Assembly: GCA_947069175.1 (NCBI GenBank)
Contig: CAMTDV010000022.1
Location: 37,041,476-37,105,475 of the forward strand
Direction: 5' to 3'
Source: Scalesia atractyloides
Lineage: Eukaryota > Streptophyta > Magnoliopsida > Asterales > Asteraceae
Length of the DNA: 64,000 nt
Both the position numbers and the translations under genes were made by a program. Shown here piece by piece: positions 44,880-58,010 of this stretch (its first letter is position 1; each line of letters starts with the position of its first letter). The notes beneath the pieces were generated by a model that made no database searches, was not told where the DNA came from, and saw only the letters and a list, made by a program, of their open reading frames with translations.

Positions 44880-44887
44880 GTTAGAAG

Positions 44888-47262
44888 GGGCCAGAGGGTG
44901 CCCCCCTCCCCCTTCAATTTTTTTTTCTCTGTAGTATAAATTTGTGCATATTTTGTCCAAAAATCTTATATGTGTTGAGTCTGGCCCTCGAATTCTATAA
45001 AATTAAGGCTCCCGTGACTTTCGGCCCCAATATATATTTGTTCAAACTCCACCACTACCTATTTGACATGTTAAAAAAAAACAGTTTTAAGTTACTCAAT
45101 TCAATTTGCTAAACAACTGATTTTTTGGCTTGTATATGAATCAAAAATTCAACCGTCAATCATTGGATAAGAAGTTTGTTTATGTTTGTTTATTCAATAA
45201 ATAAACGAACATGAACAAAACTTTTTATTTATTTAGGTGCGTGATTATTCCTTCATCTATATTGTTTGTTTAATTTTGTTCATTAATATATTCGTTTAAA
45301 ATCGTAATGCCCATTACAATTTAGTGTAGTTTATGAAATTTAAATATCACCCAATTACAATTCGGTGAAGTTCTATTAACTTTTTCAGGCTCAAAACATA
45401 CTTTTAATTGATGTTAGCTCAATTATGTTCGTTCATCTATGTTTAGATGTGTTTGTTCATGAACAGTTCATTTATACTAATATTGAACAAACATAGATGA
45501 AACACGAACACGTTGATTTTCTTAACAAACGAATACAAAGAAGAAAACCATGCCCGTTTAATTGTTCGTGTTCGATCATTTGTTCGGTAGAAAATAGACG
45601 AACGGACACGAACATGTCTTGTTCAGTTCATTTACAAGCCTACCGATCTGACCAGTTTGCTACTCAAATTTACGAGTCAACTTACAGTGAGTTATTATTA
45701 GATTTAATAAATTATAAGAGGTTAATATAAAAATACCAACATATTAGTTATTCTAATTAGTCCAACTAATATGGCTTTCAACCGACATAAAAAACAAAGA
45801 CGTGTTGATAACCTTTTAGGCATATCACGACTTTATATTTTAGGTCAAATGATATAGCTTTTGTGTAATTAAACGATTGTAGATTTTTTTGTTATTTTGT
45901 AATACGTATAACATTTTTAGCGAACCAAACCAAACCATTGTCGCCAAACCGGTATACATTTTGATGGTTTTTGGTTTCGTTACGAGTCGTTTCAGTAAAT
46001 ACTGGTAGCGAAGTGGTACCTTACCGCAACGTGACCTTTTAAGTTGGAAAATTAAAGTTATAATTTTTATTTGATTAAGTTTGTGTATATATTACATTTC
46101 ATCGCATCACGCAGGGAAATTCCACTAGTTTTAATATATTGTAGAACATTTTTAGCCCATTTAACGTATCTACTTGTTTTTAAATTTTAACTAATTTAAA
46201 ATAATACACATTTAACATAATAATTATATATTTAGAAGGGTGATACAAACACTCCTTAATCTACACCATCTAAAATCCATTTAAGTATCTTATAATCCTC
46301 ACCACTTGGTTCAAGAAAATTAACCAATACCATTAGGCCAAAGACCTCTTAACACACATACACAACTGTTTAATTAAAGGAGGGTAGACTAATTCAGCCA
46401 GCCAGACTGATTCATAATACTTTTACACCTATTCCTTAAAAAAACATACATAACAGAAAAAAAGAAACTAAGATGTTGAGAACTTAACTTAACCAACTAA
46501 ATACATGATATTGCTAGGCTTTAACTATAACATTCGTCAAAATGGATCCTAAAAACCGAATCCAAAACGTAATAAATATTTTTGTTATTTATTTGTTTAA
46601 ATATTATTTCGTATTAAGTTAATTAACTATGGAATAAAAATATTAATTTTTTAAATAAACGTTGATAATATAAGTTAGTTTCATTAGTTTCAGTTAGAAA
46701 TTATAAAAGGAAACAATAACTAAGTTAGTTTAAAGGTTAAATTGTAGTTATATAATACAGGGACCAAATATGCCATTATCCCAAATTTGTTACCTAGTTC
46801 CACACGCTCACGCGCCTTGTTTTCCGCGCCCACTCGCCTCGACGAGTCACTCACTTTCTAGCGAGTGCAGCCACTCGCCATCCCCATTTCAGCGTGACCC
46901 GCTCAAAACATCGAAACTGACCTGACCCTCGAACCCATGTTAAGCAACATTTTGACTTCAAATTGATCCCAATCGGTTCAGTTTTCATGTTGAACAAAGC
47001 CTATACCATTTATTTGAGCATTACATCACTTGATTGATTAATTTAATCTCGAATTTACTTACGATTAACACACCATTAAAATACACTAAGAAAACACCAA
47101 ACGAATTAGATGAATTCGTCAATTATAGACAACAAAACTAGTACCATTCGTTTCATAACACCATTGCACACATTTCCCCACTCTCAAATATCATTCGCAA
47201 TCATCATATCTCACGGACTTAAGCAAGGAAAATCCTAGGGCTCATAACATCATCTCGCAATT
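44888..47262. other. AT-rich intergenic DNA, probable remnants of non-autonomous elements
   Basis: There is no coding frame with support. At 45180-45650 the phrase GTTCGTGTTCG and its complement recur, and a 12-bp inverted repeat TCATCTATGTTT / AAACATAGATGA lies near 45430-45500. This looks like a decayed non-autonomous DNA transposon, but I cannot find its ends. The rest holds nothing I recognise. Confidence 0.4.
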
Positions 47263-49142
47263 GCCGGTGGCGGCGTACGGTGGATGTGGCGGAGCCACAT
47301 GGTGCAAAGCGAGAAGGACCACCACAGGCGGCGGTGTTGTGGTGGATGGTGTCGTGCGGTTGTGTCAAACGAAAGAGAGAGAGAAACAGCGAAGAAAGAG
47401 AGGCGGCGACGGTTGGGCGGCGAACCCGTTTTCTCGGCAGAAGACGAGCCACCAAGCGGCGGCGGTACGCCGGCGATGTTAGTGTTGATGTTCAGTTCAA
47501 CAAGTCAGGTTACGGGTCAAACTAGGTCAACTTCAGTTCAAGTTCGGTTCAGCCAAGGTTCGGGTTGGATTAGAGAAGGTGGGCCAGGCGATGGTTTATT
47601 ACAGCGGCAGCCGCCGACGGTGGCTCGGGGCCGGTCAAACGGCGGCAGTGGTGGTCAGGTTATTTGTGGTTTCTTTTCGGGTTAATTTGGGTCGGAATTC
47701 AGTTCAGTTACAGGAAGTTCGGTTCATGTTGGGTCAAAACCCAAGTCACCCTGGGTCAAAGATGGTAAATCAGTCAAGAAATAGGTTCGGATTATGTCTC
47801 GGTTCAGTTCAAGTTCGGCACGGGTTCAGTCAACATTTATTTCGGATCTCATTTTGGGTTCGGATCAACCCAGTCAACACAGCAGGTTGACTGGTTAAAG
47901 GTGGTCAGCGGTGGTCAATAGAATCATATGTGGTTCGGGTCAGATTTAGTGTTCGGTTCGGTGTTCGGGTCGACTCAGTCAACAGCAGTCAACTCGATCA
48001 ACACTGAGTCAACTCGGTCAACATCGAGTCAACTCAGTCAACTATGGTCAACTCAGTCAACAGGTCAACCGGTCAAACCCGGTCAACTGTCGGGTCAACA
48101 AGTCAATGAAGGACTTGGTAAAATTAATTACGACACGGAATTTTTAATATTTCTTTTATTAACATCATTTAAACGTGGCACTGAGCTCGACCCGACCGAT
48201 TAAAATTATACGTTAAAGTCTCGAGATAATAATACTTAATTATTTCACCTATCGTTTTATTATAATGTCATATATATATATAAAAGATACTTACATAAAA
48301 CTTTAAAGCTTGACGTTATCTAAATATCGGACGTAAAGTGATATTATGTTGTACAATGTTCATAATAAATTATTACTCTTGATTTTGTTGCGTTTTGAAA
48401 ATTATAACGACAACTTGTATTGTTGGGATCGTCCAAAAACAGAGGAAACTCTGCCCGTTTTTCGTAAAAATCCGTAATATGAAACGTGTTACACTTTCAA
48501 AACTAAATCTATCGGGATTCAAAGTATTTTTACAAAATAGATATAAATATATATTTACTTTCGATGACTCCTTATAACTCGCAAAACAAGTTTACGACAT
48601 CTCAACGAACACGGTTTACAAGTTAACCAAACTCGGGAATTTTTATAAAATAAATATAATTAGTTATATTTATTTCAAACGTCGGAATTCGGAAATTATA
48701 TTTCAAACGTTTAGCTTTTGAAAATCATATAAAATGAATATAATTATTTATATTCAAACATCGAGATTTTTAATACTTTTATAAAACAAAAATATAAATT
48801 GTTTATATTTATTTCGACGTCTAAATGTAATTCGACGCATCACCCTACGATCTTCACTTACCTAATCGCCCCAATCATTTTGATAACAAACAAACGAGAC
48901 TCGATTATAACAAACGAACTACTATATAAATTATTTCGATAATTATCTACAAGACGCGAGACTACTATCGTGACCACGTAACGTTTATGTGTATATGCAA
49001 ATATGTATATGTATATATATATATATAGTTACATTTACCTACATACACGACGGCTACTTGGAAACCGTACAAATATTTATTACAAGTTTACGACGTGTAT
49101 TATTTTTATACAAACATTGTCTACGTACACGCACACCATTCA

Positions 49143-52100
49143 TTAACACCTCGTCAAATCGTGTCCAATAGTATAGTGACACGTGTTGTATTTTTATTTT
49201 TAGTCTATTAAAGACTAATAAGAAGGACTAAAGGTGTCAACATGCTTAAACATTGGCCTCTGAGCGACTGATATGTCAACATGCATAAAATGAGCCTCTG
49301 AATGATCCTTTACAAAGTCCTAACTCTCATGCGTGCCCGTTGTTGGACGAGGGAGGTTAATTCTGTAAAAATGTGAAAGTTTTATAATGGGGGATTAAAA
49401 GTGTCAACATGTTAATTTATACTTCTCAGTGACCTTTTAACGAACCGAGAGCTCGACAATGTCCGGGCATAATCCCGGGTACGCCAAGTATTGGCTACAG
49501 AGAGCTAAACATGCTAAAAAGGTGTTTTAGGAAGGTTTAAGAGGGTTTAATAAGTTGAGGGGCTAAAAGTGTCAAAATTTGAAATTGACCATGGGGCGCT
49601 CACGGGGCGCGAGAGGCAAGGCTTGTGCCTCCACACAAATTGCCAAAAACCATTTGATTCGAAACCATGGCTTTCCAAACTGCTATGCCACGTTTTAGGA
49701 CACTTGTAAGCTTCCTCTTACACCCCTTAACACCTGACATCACCTCCTTCAAGCTCTCCAACAAAAATAGGTGCCAAGGTTCACCATTTGAACTTGCACC
49801 TTTCTCATTCACAACCCTATCTCCCTCCTCTGGAAGTTTTCCTAACTGAAAGGAGCATCCAACTTAGTTCTATTGCATCCTAGGAACCTCTTGTAAGTGT
49901 TCCTTGCTCTTGCATTTTCGTTTATAGGCTTTTATAGCAAAAAGTGAAGCATTTTACGGAAAACGACTTGACTTTTGATTAAGACCATTATGGTCCAACC
50001 ATCATTCGAAATGAACATGGCTAAGTGATCGTAATAAGGTAGGTATTAGTCCCTATAAAGGGCACCTCCTGAAGATCACGTTTGCTAGACCAATTGACAG
50101 GTCAAAGTTATGATATTAAAAGGTCAAACATGCCATTTTTCGAAAAAATCATAAATTGATCTTATATATGTTATGAAACTTGTTTTGACACTTAAACAAG
50201 TTGGCAATAATTATTAGAACATGTAAGAACATGTTCTGCACGTCAATTTCAGTTCTAGGGTCGGTTCGCAACCGAAAGTCGTGAAGTTTGACTTCTGCTT
50301 TGACTTTCGATTCTGACCCGGTTGGCCACTGATCTAAAGTTGCATTATGATTGTAATATAATATAGCATAACCCTCGGAGGTTATATTACATGATCATAA
50401 TCCGAATCTGAGTTTATGCACAAGTTTCGTATATGTCATTTTACTAAAATGCCCTTTTTGCATAAAATAAGGTTTACATGATAATGAACTTGAAAATAAG
50501 TTTCCTACTGATGTAATATTATAAGTAGGATTATTTGGGATGTCAAATCAGATTATAAACTGAGTTTATGAACAAGTCCTTGTATTATGTCGATAAATGA
50601 CGATAAAGCCCTTGTGGCTTATAAATGGTTATAATCATATCTTTTCAAAGTAAATCTTTTACCTACTGGTATGTTATATTAAATAACATATCTAAAACAT
50701 GTTAACCTAACCTTAACACCAGTTTTCATTAAATATCACACAATCGTCATTTTACGACATAACGCGTTTCGGTGCATAGTATGGTTTCAAACCATATTTA
50801 CCAACCAAGACTTGTTACCTACTGATTTTAAAACTTATTTTAAATATTTTACAGTAGGTACAAGATATAAACTCAGAAGCCCAAATAATTTATAAACTAT
50901 GTGTAAAATGACCAAAATGCCCCTTCGGTGCATAGTTTGGTCATAAAAGATAAATTACACATATAATTAATATCCTACTGATATTACATCATAATTAAGT
51001 TATTTTTCTAGAATACTTATAGTTATAACAATTAATTATATTCATGTTTCTTTTATACGGTATGAAATTACCGAAACGCCCTTATGAGGCATAGTTTCAC
51101 TTTAAAATCATAACGGGCATAAAAGTTGATATCCTACTGATATTACAACTTATTTAAAGTGTAATGGCATATAGAACCTGTCCACGACTTATCCGATTAC
51201 CCGATATTGCTGATATGCGTACGGTTAAGCATATGTAACAAGTTTACGAAAATTAACCGAAACGGGTCTAACCATGTCATTTAAGTCTCAAAATCCAGAA
51301 TGTTTATAGTTTATCCATATTACACAAGTCAAGGTACTTGTTGGGATTAAACTAGTTTCTATCCAATCATCGTTTAATCTAGCGTTATACGTCTCGATCA
51401 AGTTCGCTAGTCGGTCTAAGTCTATGACTTAAATAAGACATTAGTATTTAATTGGTTAGTTTATGCCATAATCCCGACTAGAGACTTGCGGTAAATGCTA
51501 TCTGCACTTAGTACTTTTGTGTACAACTGAGTTAATAAATCTTGCGTTTAAACAATAATAGCTCAGGTAAATGCTCTCGACTTATTTCCCCTATACGGGC
51601 TTGGGTTACGGTAAATTATTACCGCTTGGTCAGAAATGGGATCAATCGAATGCCGGATTGTGGCTAGTAAATCCGCATATTCTGTTTTAATCGGTTTTGT
51701 TTGAAAACTTAAACATCGGGGGTTAACTACCGTGTCCTGGATATCCTCGGCTCATTACAATAGATAATGGCCACGACCTTAGTGCGGGTGTAGGCATATA
51801 CCCGAAAGACGCCCAAAGTGCATTGCTCACAAGGTTGGGAAGAATTGACTCCTTCGTGAGTCCAAAGTGGTGTGTACGTTAATCATGTCTCAGTCTCCGT
51901 ACCGGGCCTGTATGTATGGACAAACATGTAAATCTTTTAACAAGGTTGGACGGTCAACTTTCCCAAGTTATAAAAGATTTTGTGTTGATACGCACTTAAA
52001 ACATATTTTAAATGTTTTCAAAATGAGTCAGTTGGGTGTATTTACCAGTGAAAGCTGACGTATTTTCAAAAGACTAAGCTTGCAGGTACAACACGAAAAT

Positions 52101-52382
52101 AGGCTGGAAGTGCTCGTAGTGATAGAGGATCTTGCAAATCCTAGATCTGCCAAAGTCTGTTTTACATTCTTTCTTTGTACAATTTATGATCCGCCTGTGG
52201 ATCTTCTATTACGAGCCTGTCTATTATTTTATATTTCAAACATTTGGTTTGTATTAGTAATTTAAATCCATGACTTCCGTTGTGTTGTATTTAATTTTCT
52301 ATGATGTTATCAACTTACGCCACGATATTCCCCACCCGGGCCCACCGGTGTTTGATTGGCTGTGGAAAGCCGGGGTGTGACA
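49143..52382 (+). mobile_element. Second solo LTR of the LTR-B family
   Basis: 3.24 kb, starting TTAACACCTCG (decayed TGTAACACC) and ending CCGGGGTGTGACA. It is collinear with LTR-B in opposite orientation, including AATCGTGTC(T/C)AATA near the start, the AGTAGGTA units and the end. The flanks ATTCA (49138-49142) and ATTCG (52383-52387) are a 5-bp duplication with one change. No primer-binding site or coding region follows. It splits the first LTR of element E. Confidence 0.9.
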
Positions 52383-52969
52383 ATTCGGGACATCTAATAC
52401 GATTCCATAAGTTATATATATAAACCTCTTGGAAACTAAGTGTATCCAAACTTAGTATTATTACCAACATTAAATGGAACCTGACAAGCATAATTCATTC
52501 TTTTCCATTATGTTAACAACTTACCGTCGAATCGTTCGGTTAGCGATTCGGTAGAGCTTGGTGACATGTAGTTCAGCTACATTTTTAGTATAATCTTATA
52601 AGCTTATTCCTTGATAGGATTGTTATAGATTGCGGACTAGTGAGTCACATTTTGGAAACGACATTACATAATCATGTTATGCTAGCTTTGCACAAGGATA
52701 TCAAGGTGAGTTCATAACCCCTACTTTCTACTGTTTTACATTTTTATAAATGTTTTCGGGGGTGGAAAGACATGCAAGTTTTGCAAAAGTACACAATATT
52801 TCGACGAATGAAAAAAACAGATTTCTAAACCATTTTGCAAATGAATTTCAATAAACTCAAATGGTTTTACGAAAGGTTTATGCTAAACACATACCGGTTT
52901 TACAAAACACTCACGTATTTTCGAAACGTGCATGAGTTTCATGACTAGTGACGGGAAGGTCCTAGTTAC

Positions 52970-53220
52970 TACGGGACTGGATTGTCCTGCATACAAGTAA
53001 GGGGACTGGTTGGTCCTGCTTACAGACACAAGGACTGGTTTTTCCTACATACAAATAAGGGGACTGGTTGGTCCTGCTACAGACTCAAGGACTGGTTTGT
53101 CCTACATACAAATAAGGGGATTGGTTGGTCCTGCTACAGACTCAAGGACTGGTTTGTTCTACATACAAATAAGGGGACGGGTTAGTCCTGCTTATAAACA
53201 CAAGGACTGGATCGTCCACA
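52970..53220 (+). repeat. 57-58-bp minisatellite in the element E LTR
   Basis: GGGGACTGGTTGGTCCTGCT starts at 53001, 53059, 53116 and 53173 (variants). Each unit is itself a dimer of GGACTGGTTNGTCCT, so the base unit is about 28 bp. Confidence 0.92.
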
Positions 53221-53746
53221 ACTCAACACTAAGGGTCGTAGGGTCGCTTAAAACTGTACAGTGAAGTCCTCGCTACTATCGAAACTATAACCGTCTGCTA
53301 GTCTACCGTCTTGAGTAAACGGTTTGGCGAGGTACTTCCTAGCTTGAGGTTGGTTATAGGCTCATGTGGGATTGTTGTCATTGTTGTACGGGGACATCGA
53401 CGGTTATTCAAGTATTACAAAAACAAGGTTTTCAGTTGACATGCCGGGTAAAATTGGTTTTATTACGTTTTCTCAACAATATTTAAACCGGTTACAAAAT
53501 ATTTATTTAAAAATCTTTTCGAACAAACTATGAACTCGCCAAATTTATGTTGATTTTTCGCATTTTCTTTGTCAGGTTACAAATTTCAAAGTATGGCACA
53601 GTTGGAATAGGAGAACCCACGGGGATTCGAGTACTTAGCTGGCGTTCACTTTCTAGAATTCCTAGCATTTCAAACACTTCCACTGTGCAATGAACATACC
53701 AGTCAGATCACACCCAACTCTGATGGTTTTTAGCAGGTGTGATAGA

Positions 53747-53759
53747 TTGGTATCAGAGC
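53747..53759 (+). other. Primer-binding site of element E
   Basis: TTGGTATCAGAGC, a perfect initiator-Met type site two bases after the LTR. Confidence 0.92.
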
Positions 53760-55133
53760 TATAGGTTTCAGCGAATTAGGTTTCTATGGGGATACCTATG
53801 CTTTAACCTCACTTTCCTTTGGGGACATTAGATCATTAAGACTTGAATACATACAGAACGCCTAGCACTCGAATATGGGTTCCAACTGTGGCCGAAACAA
53901 TGAGTCAACATTTTGATTTTAAACATTCACTAGTGTTGTGTCTAATACACGATACACGAAACAGTTACATTAAGTAGCAAAACTTTGAGAGTTTTGGCAA
54001 CATGCATTTAAGATCTTTGAAAAACTCATGTCAATATCCATTAAAGGTCATTACGTAGGAACTGCGATTAATAACTCGGGCAAATGCCATTACATATACT
54101 GTCGATGCTATTTTATTCACCCGAGCAGGTAATCTACACGAAATGAAATACGGGTATGCAAATATACATGAAACTTAACTTATACAGAAATGGATGTTGA
54201 AGTACATCACATACGAATTTCGAGGCACGACCTTGAGAAAGCACGACATTACGACAACGATGCTAATCCTGTTAGCGGGAGAACTACCGACCAGAATGCG
54301 GCAATTTGTCACGTGGTCCTGTAAGCGACACGAACCACGCTGAGGTACGTCCAAACGAGATTTCACAACAAACGGTACTTATTCTAATGAAAATCACAAT
54401 AATTGGCGCAGCAAAAGAAGTCACATGTTTCACACTCCCCTACTTTATTAATGGCGATTACGCCATTTTCGACATTCTGTGATAATGTCACGCAACAATA
54501 AGTCATCACAGGAAATTCCAGGTAAAGTCCTCAATTTCATTTATTGAAATTACAACTTTTGCATATAATGAGTAGATTTTTCACACCTCTACTCCTTCTA
54601 ATGGTCATCGTATCATGAGAATTCCTTTCATAATTAGCAAACATTTATTTGCACCTTTTCTTGACAAATTCGTATGTTTCGCATGCATTGTTTGTTACGC
54701 ATGTGGTGAACTTTCTTCGTGGAGACCATCAGGGCCTTCATTTCGAATGGTTGTTTCATCAATAATTCAAATACTGTTCCGCTATACTCAATTTTTTTGC
54801 ATTGTGATCTAGATGACCTGCATTATTGTAAGTGTTGATTCCTTAATATTGAGTCAACGAATTCTTGAAAAAACTATTTTTCTTGTTAAGTTACATACAT
54901 GGTTTTTCGTTGTAACCATGTCTAGATTTCCTTGTCGATACTCGTATTTATTATTGGGTCGTACCTAAACCAAGTTCAATTGTTTGAACTTGCTCATTTC
55001 ATATATATTCAATTCAAGGTTCCATATGATGCATTGAAGTCATCATATTCAAAGTGATCTCGACAAGCACTTCATTTGTTTCGAACCATAGTAGACTTGT
55101 TCGGTCTTCAACTCCATTAAAATCTTGTTGGTT

Positions 55134-55642
55134 ACGACACCTCGTGGTGGCATTTCACGAACTTGAAGCTTGCGCTAAACCCATTTGTGCACCTCATGTA
55201 TGGATTAGAATATTTATCTAATTATTTATTTTTAATTCCATCTTATTGACTTATTATTTTAAAGCAGTCTTAATGCAATTGTGTATTAAGATAATGGTAT
55301 ATATATTCATGTTGTATTCTAGTGTACCTCTTAACGTTTCTTTCATCATCGGTCGGGGATATTTATTGTTCTTCCACTATCGACCGAAAATTTATATTTA
55401 ATCGTTCTTTCATCTTCAGTTGAAAATCCTATGAGATTTATTTGGGATAGATATCAAGATTACTTCGTTAAACCTTTCATCTAATTGCAAACATGGTGAA
55501 ATTGTTTGGTCACCACTATTATTGAATTATTTCGATCACTACGACACCTTGTGGTGTCGGTTTTAAACTTGTAGCTTGGGCTAATCATGCCAATCGTTTA
55601 ACTCGTCATTTGAACAGTCTTAATGCAACTATGTGTTGAGAC
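55134..55642 (+). repeat. Two hairpin modules in element E copy 1
   Basis: Module 1: ACGACACC-TCGT-GGTGGCAT (55134-55153) then GTCTTAATGCA-ATTG-TGTATTAAGAT (55267-55292). Module 2: ACGACACC-TTGT-GGTGTCGG (55541-55560) then GTCTTAATGCA-ACTA-TGTGTTGAGAC (55617-55642). The modules are about 407 bp apart and look like an old direct duplication. Confidence 0.85.
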
Positions 55643-56152
55643 AACGATACACTGAGTTCTATTGTATACCGGTGTATCCTGGCAATTCAATAATGTCAAC
55701 ACACAAATTTTTATTCATGTTATGGTTGAAAGTTGACAAATCATTCTCATGTTTCTACTTCATTGAACTTGTTGACTCTAAATTTCACCTATCCAACAAC
55801 CAACGCTAGTTTCCGTTGGTAGTAAATTCTATCATTTCTAAAATCCATTTGCAGATTGAGAACATTCATTTGGACATCTATTTGTTTAATTCCTCTTTTG
55901 TTGAACTACTGTAAACTTTACCACATTTGCCATTGTATCACTATAACTCGTTCACTTGGTATTGATTTCTAAAACAAATTCAATAGAACCGTTGGGTTCC
56001 TATTGTTGTAGTACGTCCTTATATTCACATCGTTTGAACAAGGCATCATGCAATTACGTGGTCATTTACCTTGGTATTATTCATACCTACATACGCATCA
56101 CAAAACCCTAAGGAGATAACATAGTCTAAATTTCGAGGACGAAATTTCTGTA

Positions 56153-56164
56153 ACAAGGGGAGAA
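56153..56164 (+). other. Polypurine tract of element E copy 1
   Basis: ACAAGGGGAGAA directly before TGTGACAACCGG. Copy 2 has the same string at 60376-60387. Confidence 0.88.
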
Positions 56165-58010
56165 TGTGACAACCGGTACTTTTCGATCATAATTACACAC
56201 ATAATAAACATTAAGACAATAATACATAACATAATTTGACATAAATTAACTTAATTTGGCATTTGGAAAGCCTAGGAATGTCTACTTGATCCACATTACG
56301 CGGTTTGACGACTTTGAGACTTTTAGCGCGCGTTTGAACTTTAAGGGAACTGACACCGAACAAAATATTGACAACTCTTAAAAATACAAATTTTTGTGCG
56401 TATATTATCATATATTTATAATTATGTGAATTATTCGATTTGCTAAACATCACGGAGCATAACGCGGGAGTTACGCGAAAAAAACCAGAACACATTGGCA
56501 ACTAACCACGAAACGGAAGCACCAGACTAGAGTTGCTTCTAAATATTAATATATTATGATATATTTAGCTTCGCTTTTGAATTCTAATGCTCACAGTCAA
56601 AACCGGATCGAAAAATAGTTTAGAAATGATAACCGTAGAGATTTTACGCAATTTTAACGCAACCGACGGATGTACGCGTTAAAACCGACTCCTGACTTAA
56701 ATTGAACATGTTTAGACTCTAAATAAATATTTTTCGACACTATGCAATGTTTGGGAATAAAATCAGGCCGTAGAGATGTGTTTGGGCCGCACAAAGACTA
56801 CACACGCGTTAACGGGCTTTTGGCCCAACCCACTCCACTAACCCTAACTATATAAATTCTTTTTCTTCCATTCATCCTCATTTTTTTTGTTGAAACCCTA
56901 GCCCCCACATCAAAACCCCTCCCTCCTCTCTCTTCTTTCTGATCGCCGAACTCTGGAAAATATTTCCGGCCAGTTCCGGTCGTTTTCCGACCAAACACAC
57001 ACACCCGCTTGACACCCCTCTCCTTGCACCATACTTGAACACACCCATCTGATGTTTAGAGAGAGAGATGGAGAGCGACAGGAGAGAGAGAGGTAGATCG
57101 GTGAAAGAAAGGGGAGCCGGCCCCTCTCCACCGCACAAGCCGGTGGCGGCGTACGGTAGCTGTGGCGGAGCCACAGTGGTGCAAAGCGAGAAGGACCACC
57201 ACAAGCGGCGGCACTGTGGTGGATGGCGTCGGGCGGTAGTGTCAAACAACAGAGAGAGAAACGGCGAAGAAAGAGAGGCGGCAGTGGCTGGGTGGCGAAC
57301 CTGTTTTCTCGGCAGAAGACGAGCTGCCAGGGGGCGGCGGTACGCCGACGATGTTAGTGTTGATGTTCGGTTCAACAAGTCAGGTTACGGGTCAAACTAG
57401 GTCAACTTCAGTTCAAGTTCGGTTCAACAAGTCAGGTTACGGGTCAAACTAGGTCAACTTCAGTTCAAGTTCGGTTCAGCAAAGGTTCGGGTTAGATTAG
57501 AGAAGGTGGGCCAGGCGGTGGTTTATAACATCGGCAGCCATCGACGGCGGCTCCGGGCCAGTCAAACGACGACAGTGGTGGTCAGGTTATTTGTGGTTTC
57601 TTTTCGGATTATTTTGGGTCGGAATTCAGTTCAGTTACGGGAAGTTTGGTTCATGTCGGGTCAAAACCTAAGTCACCCCGGGTCAAAGATGGTCAATCAG
57701 TAAAGAAATAGGTTCAGGTTATGTCTCGGTTCAGTTCAAGTTCGGCACGGGGGTTCAGTTTACATTTATTTCGGATCTCATTTTGGGTTCGGGTCAACCC
57801 AGTCAACAAAGCGGGTTGACTGGTCAAAGGTGGTCAGCGGTGGTCAATAGAGTCATATGTGGTTCAGGTCAGATTTAGTGTTTGGTTCGGTGTTTGGGTT
57901 GACTTAGTCAACAATAGTCAACTCGGTCAAACCCGGTCAACTGTCGGGTCAACAAGTCAACGATGGACTTGGTAAAATTAATTACGACGCAAAATTTTTA
58001 ATATTTCTTT
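56165..58010 (+). repeat. Middle LTR of element E, 3'-deleted
   Basis: It begins TGTGACAACCGG after the polypurine tract. A TATATAAA box lies at 56849-56856, then a CT-rich leader. From 57145 it matches 47263 onward, up to TTAATATTTCTTT. It then jumps straight into internal sequence (CCTTTGGGGACATTAG), skipping about 2.3 kb of LTR and the primer-binding site. A 51-bp direct repeat (TTCAACAAGTCAGGTTACGG...) lies at about 57370-57475. Confidence 0.87.

Larger units (their letters stand above)
47263..53744 (+). repeat. First LTR of element E, 5'-truncated, split by a solo LTR
   Basis: It matches the second LTR (from about 57145) starting at GCCGGTGGCGGCGTACGG. U3 and promoter sequence (56165-57140 in the second LTR) are missing. 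It runs 47263-49142 and 52383-53744, ending GTGTGATA, directly before a primer-binding site. The GC-rich first part (47263-47700), the GTCAAC-rich stretch (47940-48110) and a minisatellite (52970-53220) are landmarks. Confidence 0.82.
53745..56164 (+). mobile_element. Element E internal region, copy 1, non-coding
   Basis: 2.4 kb between primer-binding site and polypurine tract with no gag, protease, RT or integrase in any frame. The 3' end (TTTCGAGGACGAAATTTC) is the style of Gypsy pol ends, so it likely derives from a Gypsy element that lost its genes. This makes it a LARD-like non-autonomous element. It is about collinear with 58011-60387. It contains four hairpin-like inverted repeats in two modules (55134-55292 and 55541-55642). 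Confidence 0.82.

Noticed and set aside
47261..47685. Overlapping GC-rich frames looking like a host gene start
   Set aside because: The same stretch occurs at 57145 onward inside an LTR of element E with different frames and indels. It is GC-rich LTR leader, not a gene.
52982..53264. Repetitive protein (GLVGPA...TGLSYIQIR repeats)
   Set aside because: It is the translation of a 57-58-bp minisatellite, whose length is open only because 57 is a multiple of three.
56878..57400. Several overlapping frames on both strands, one 166 codons long
   Set aside because: They lie in the CT-rich, GC-rich leader of an LTR just after a TATA box. They have no recognisable domain and are not kept in the related copies.
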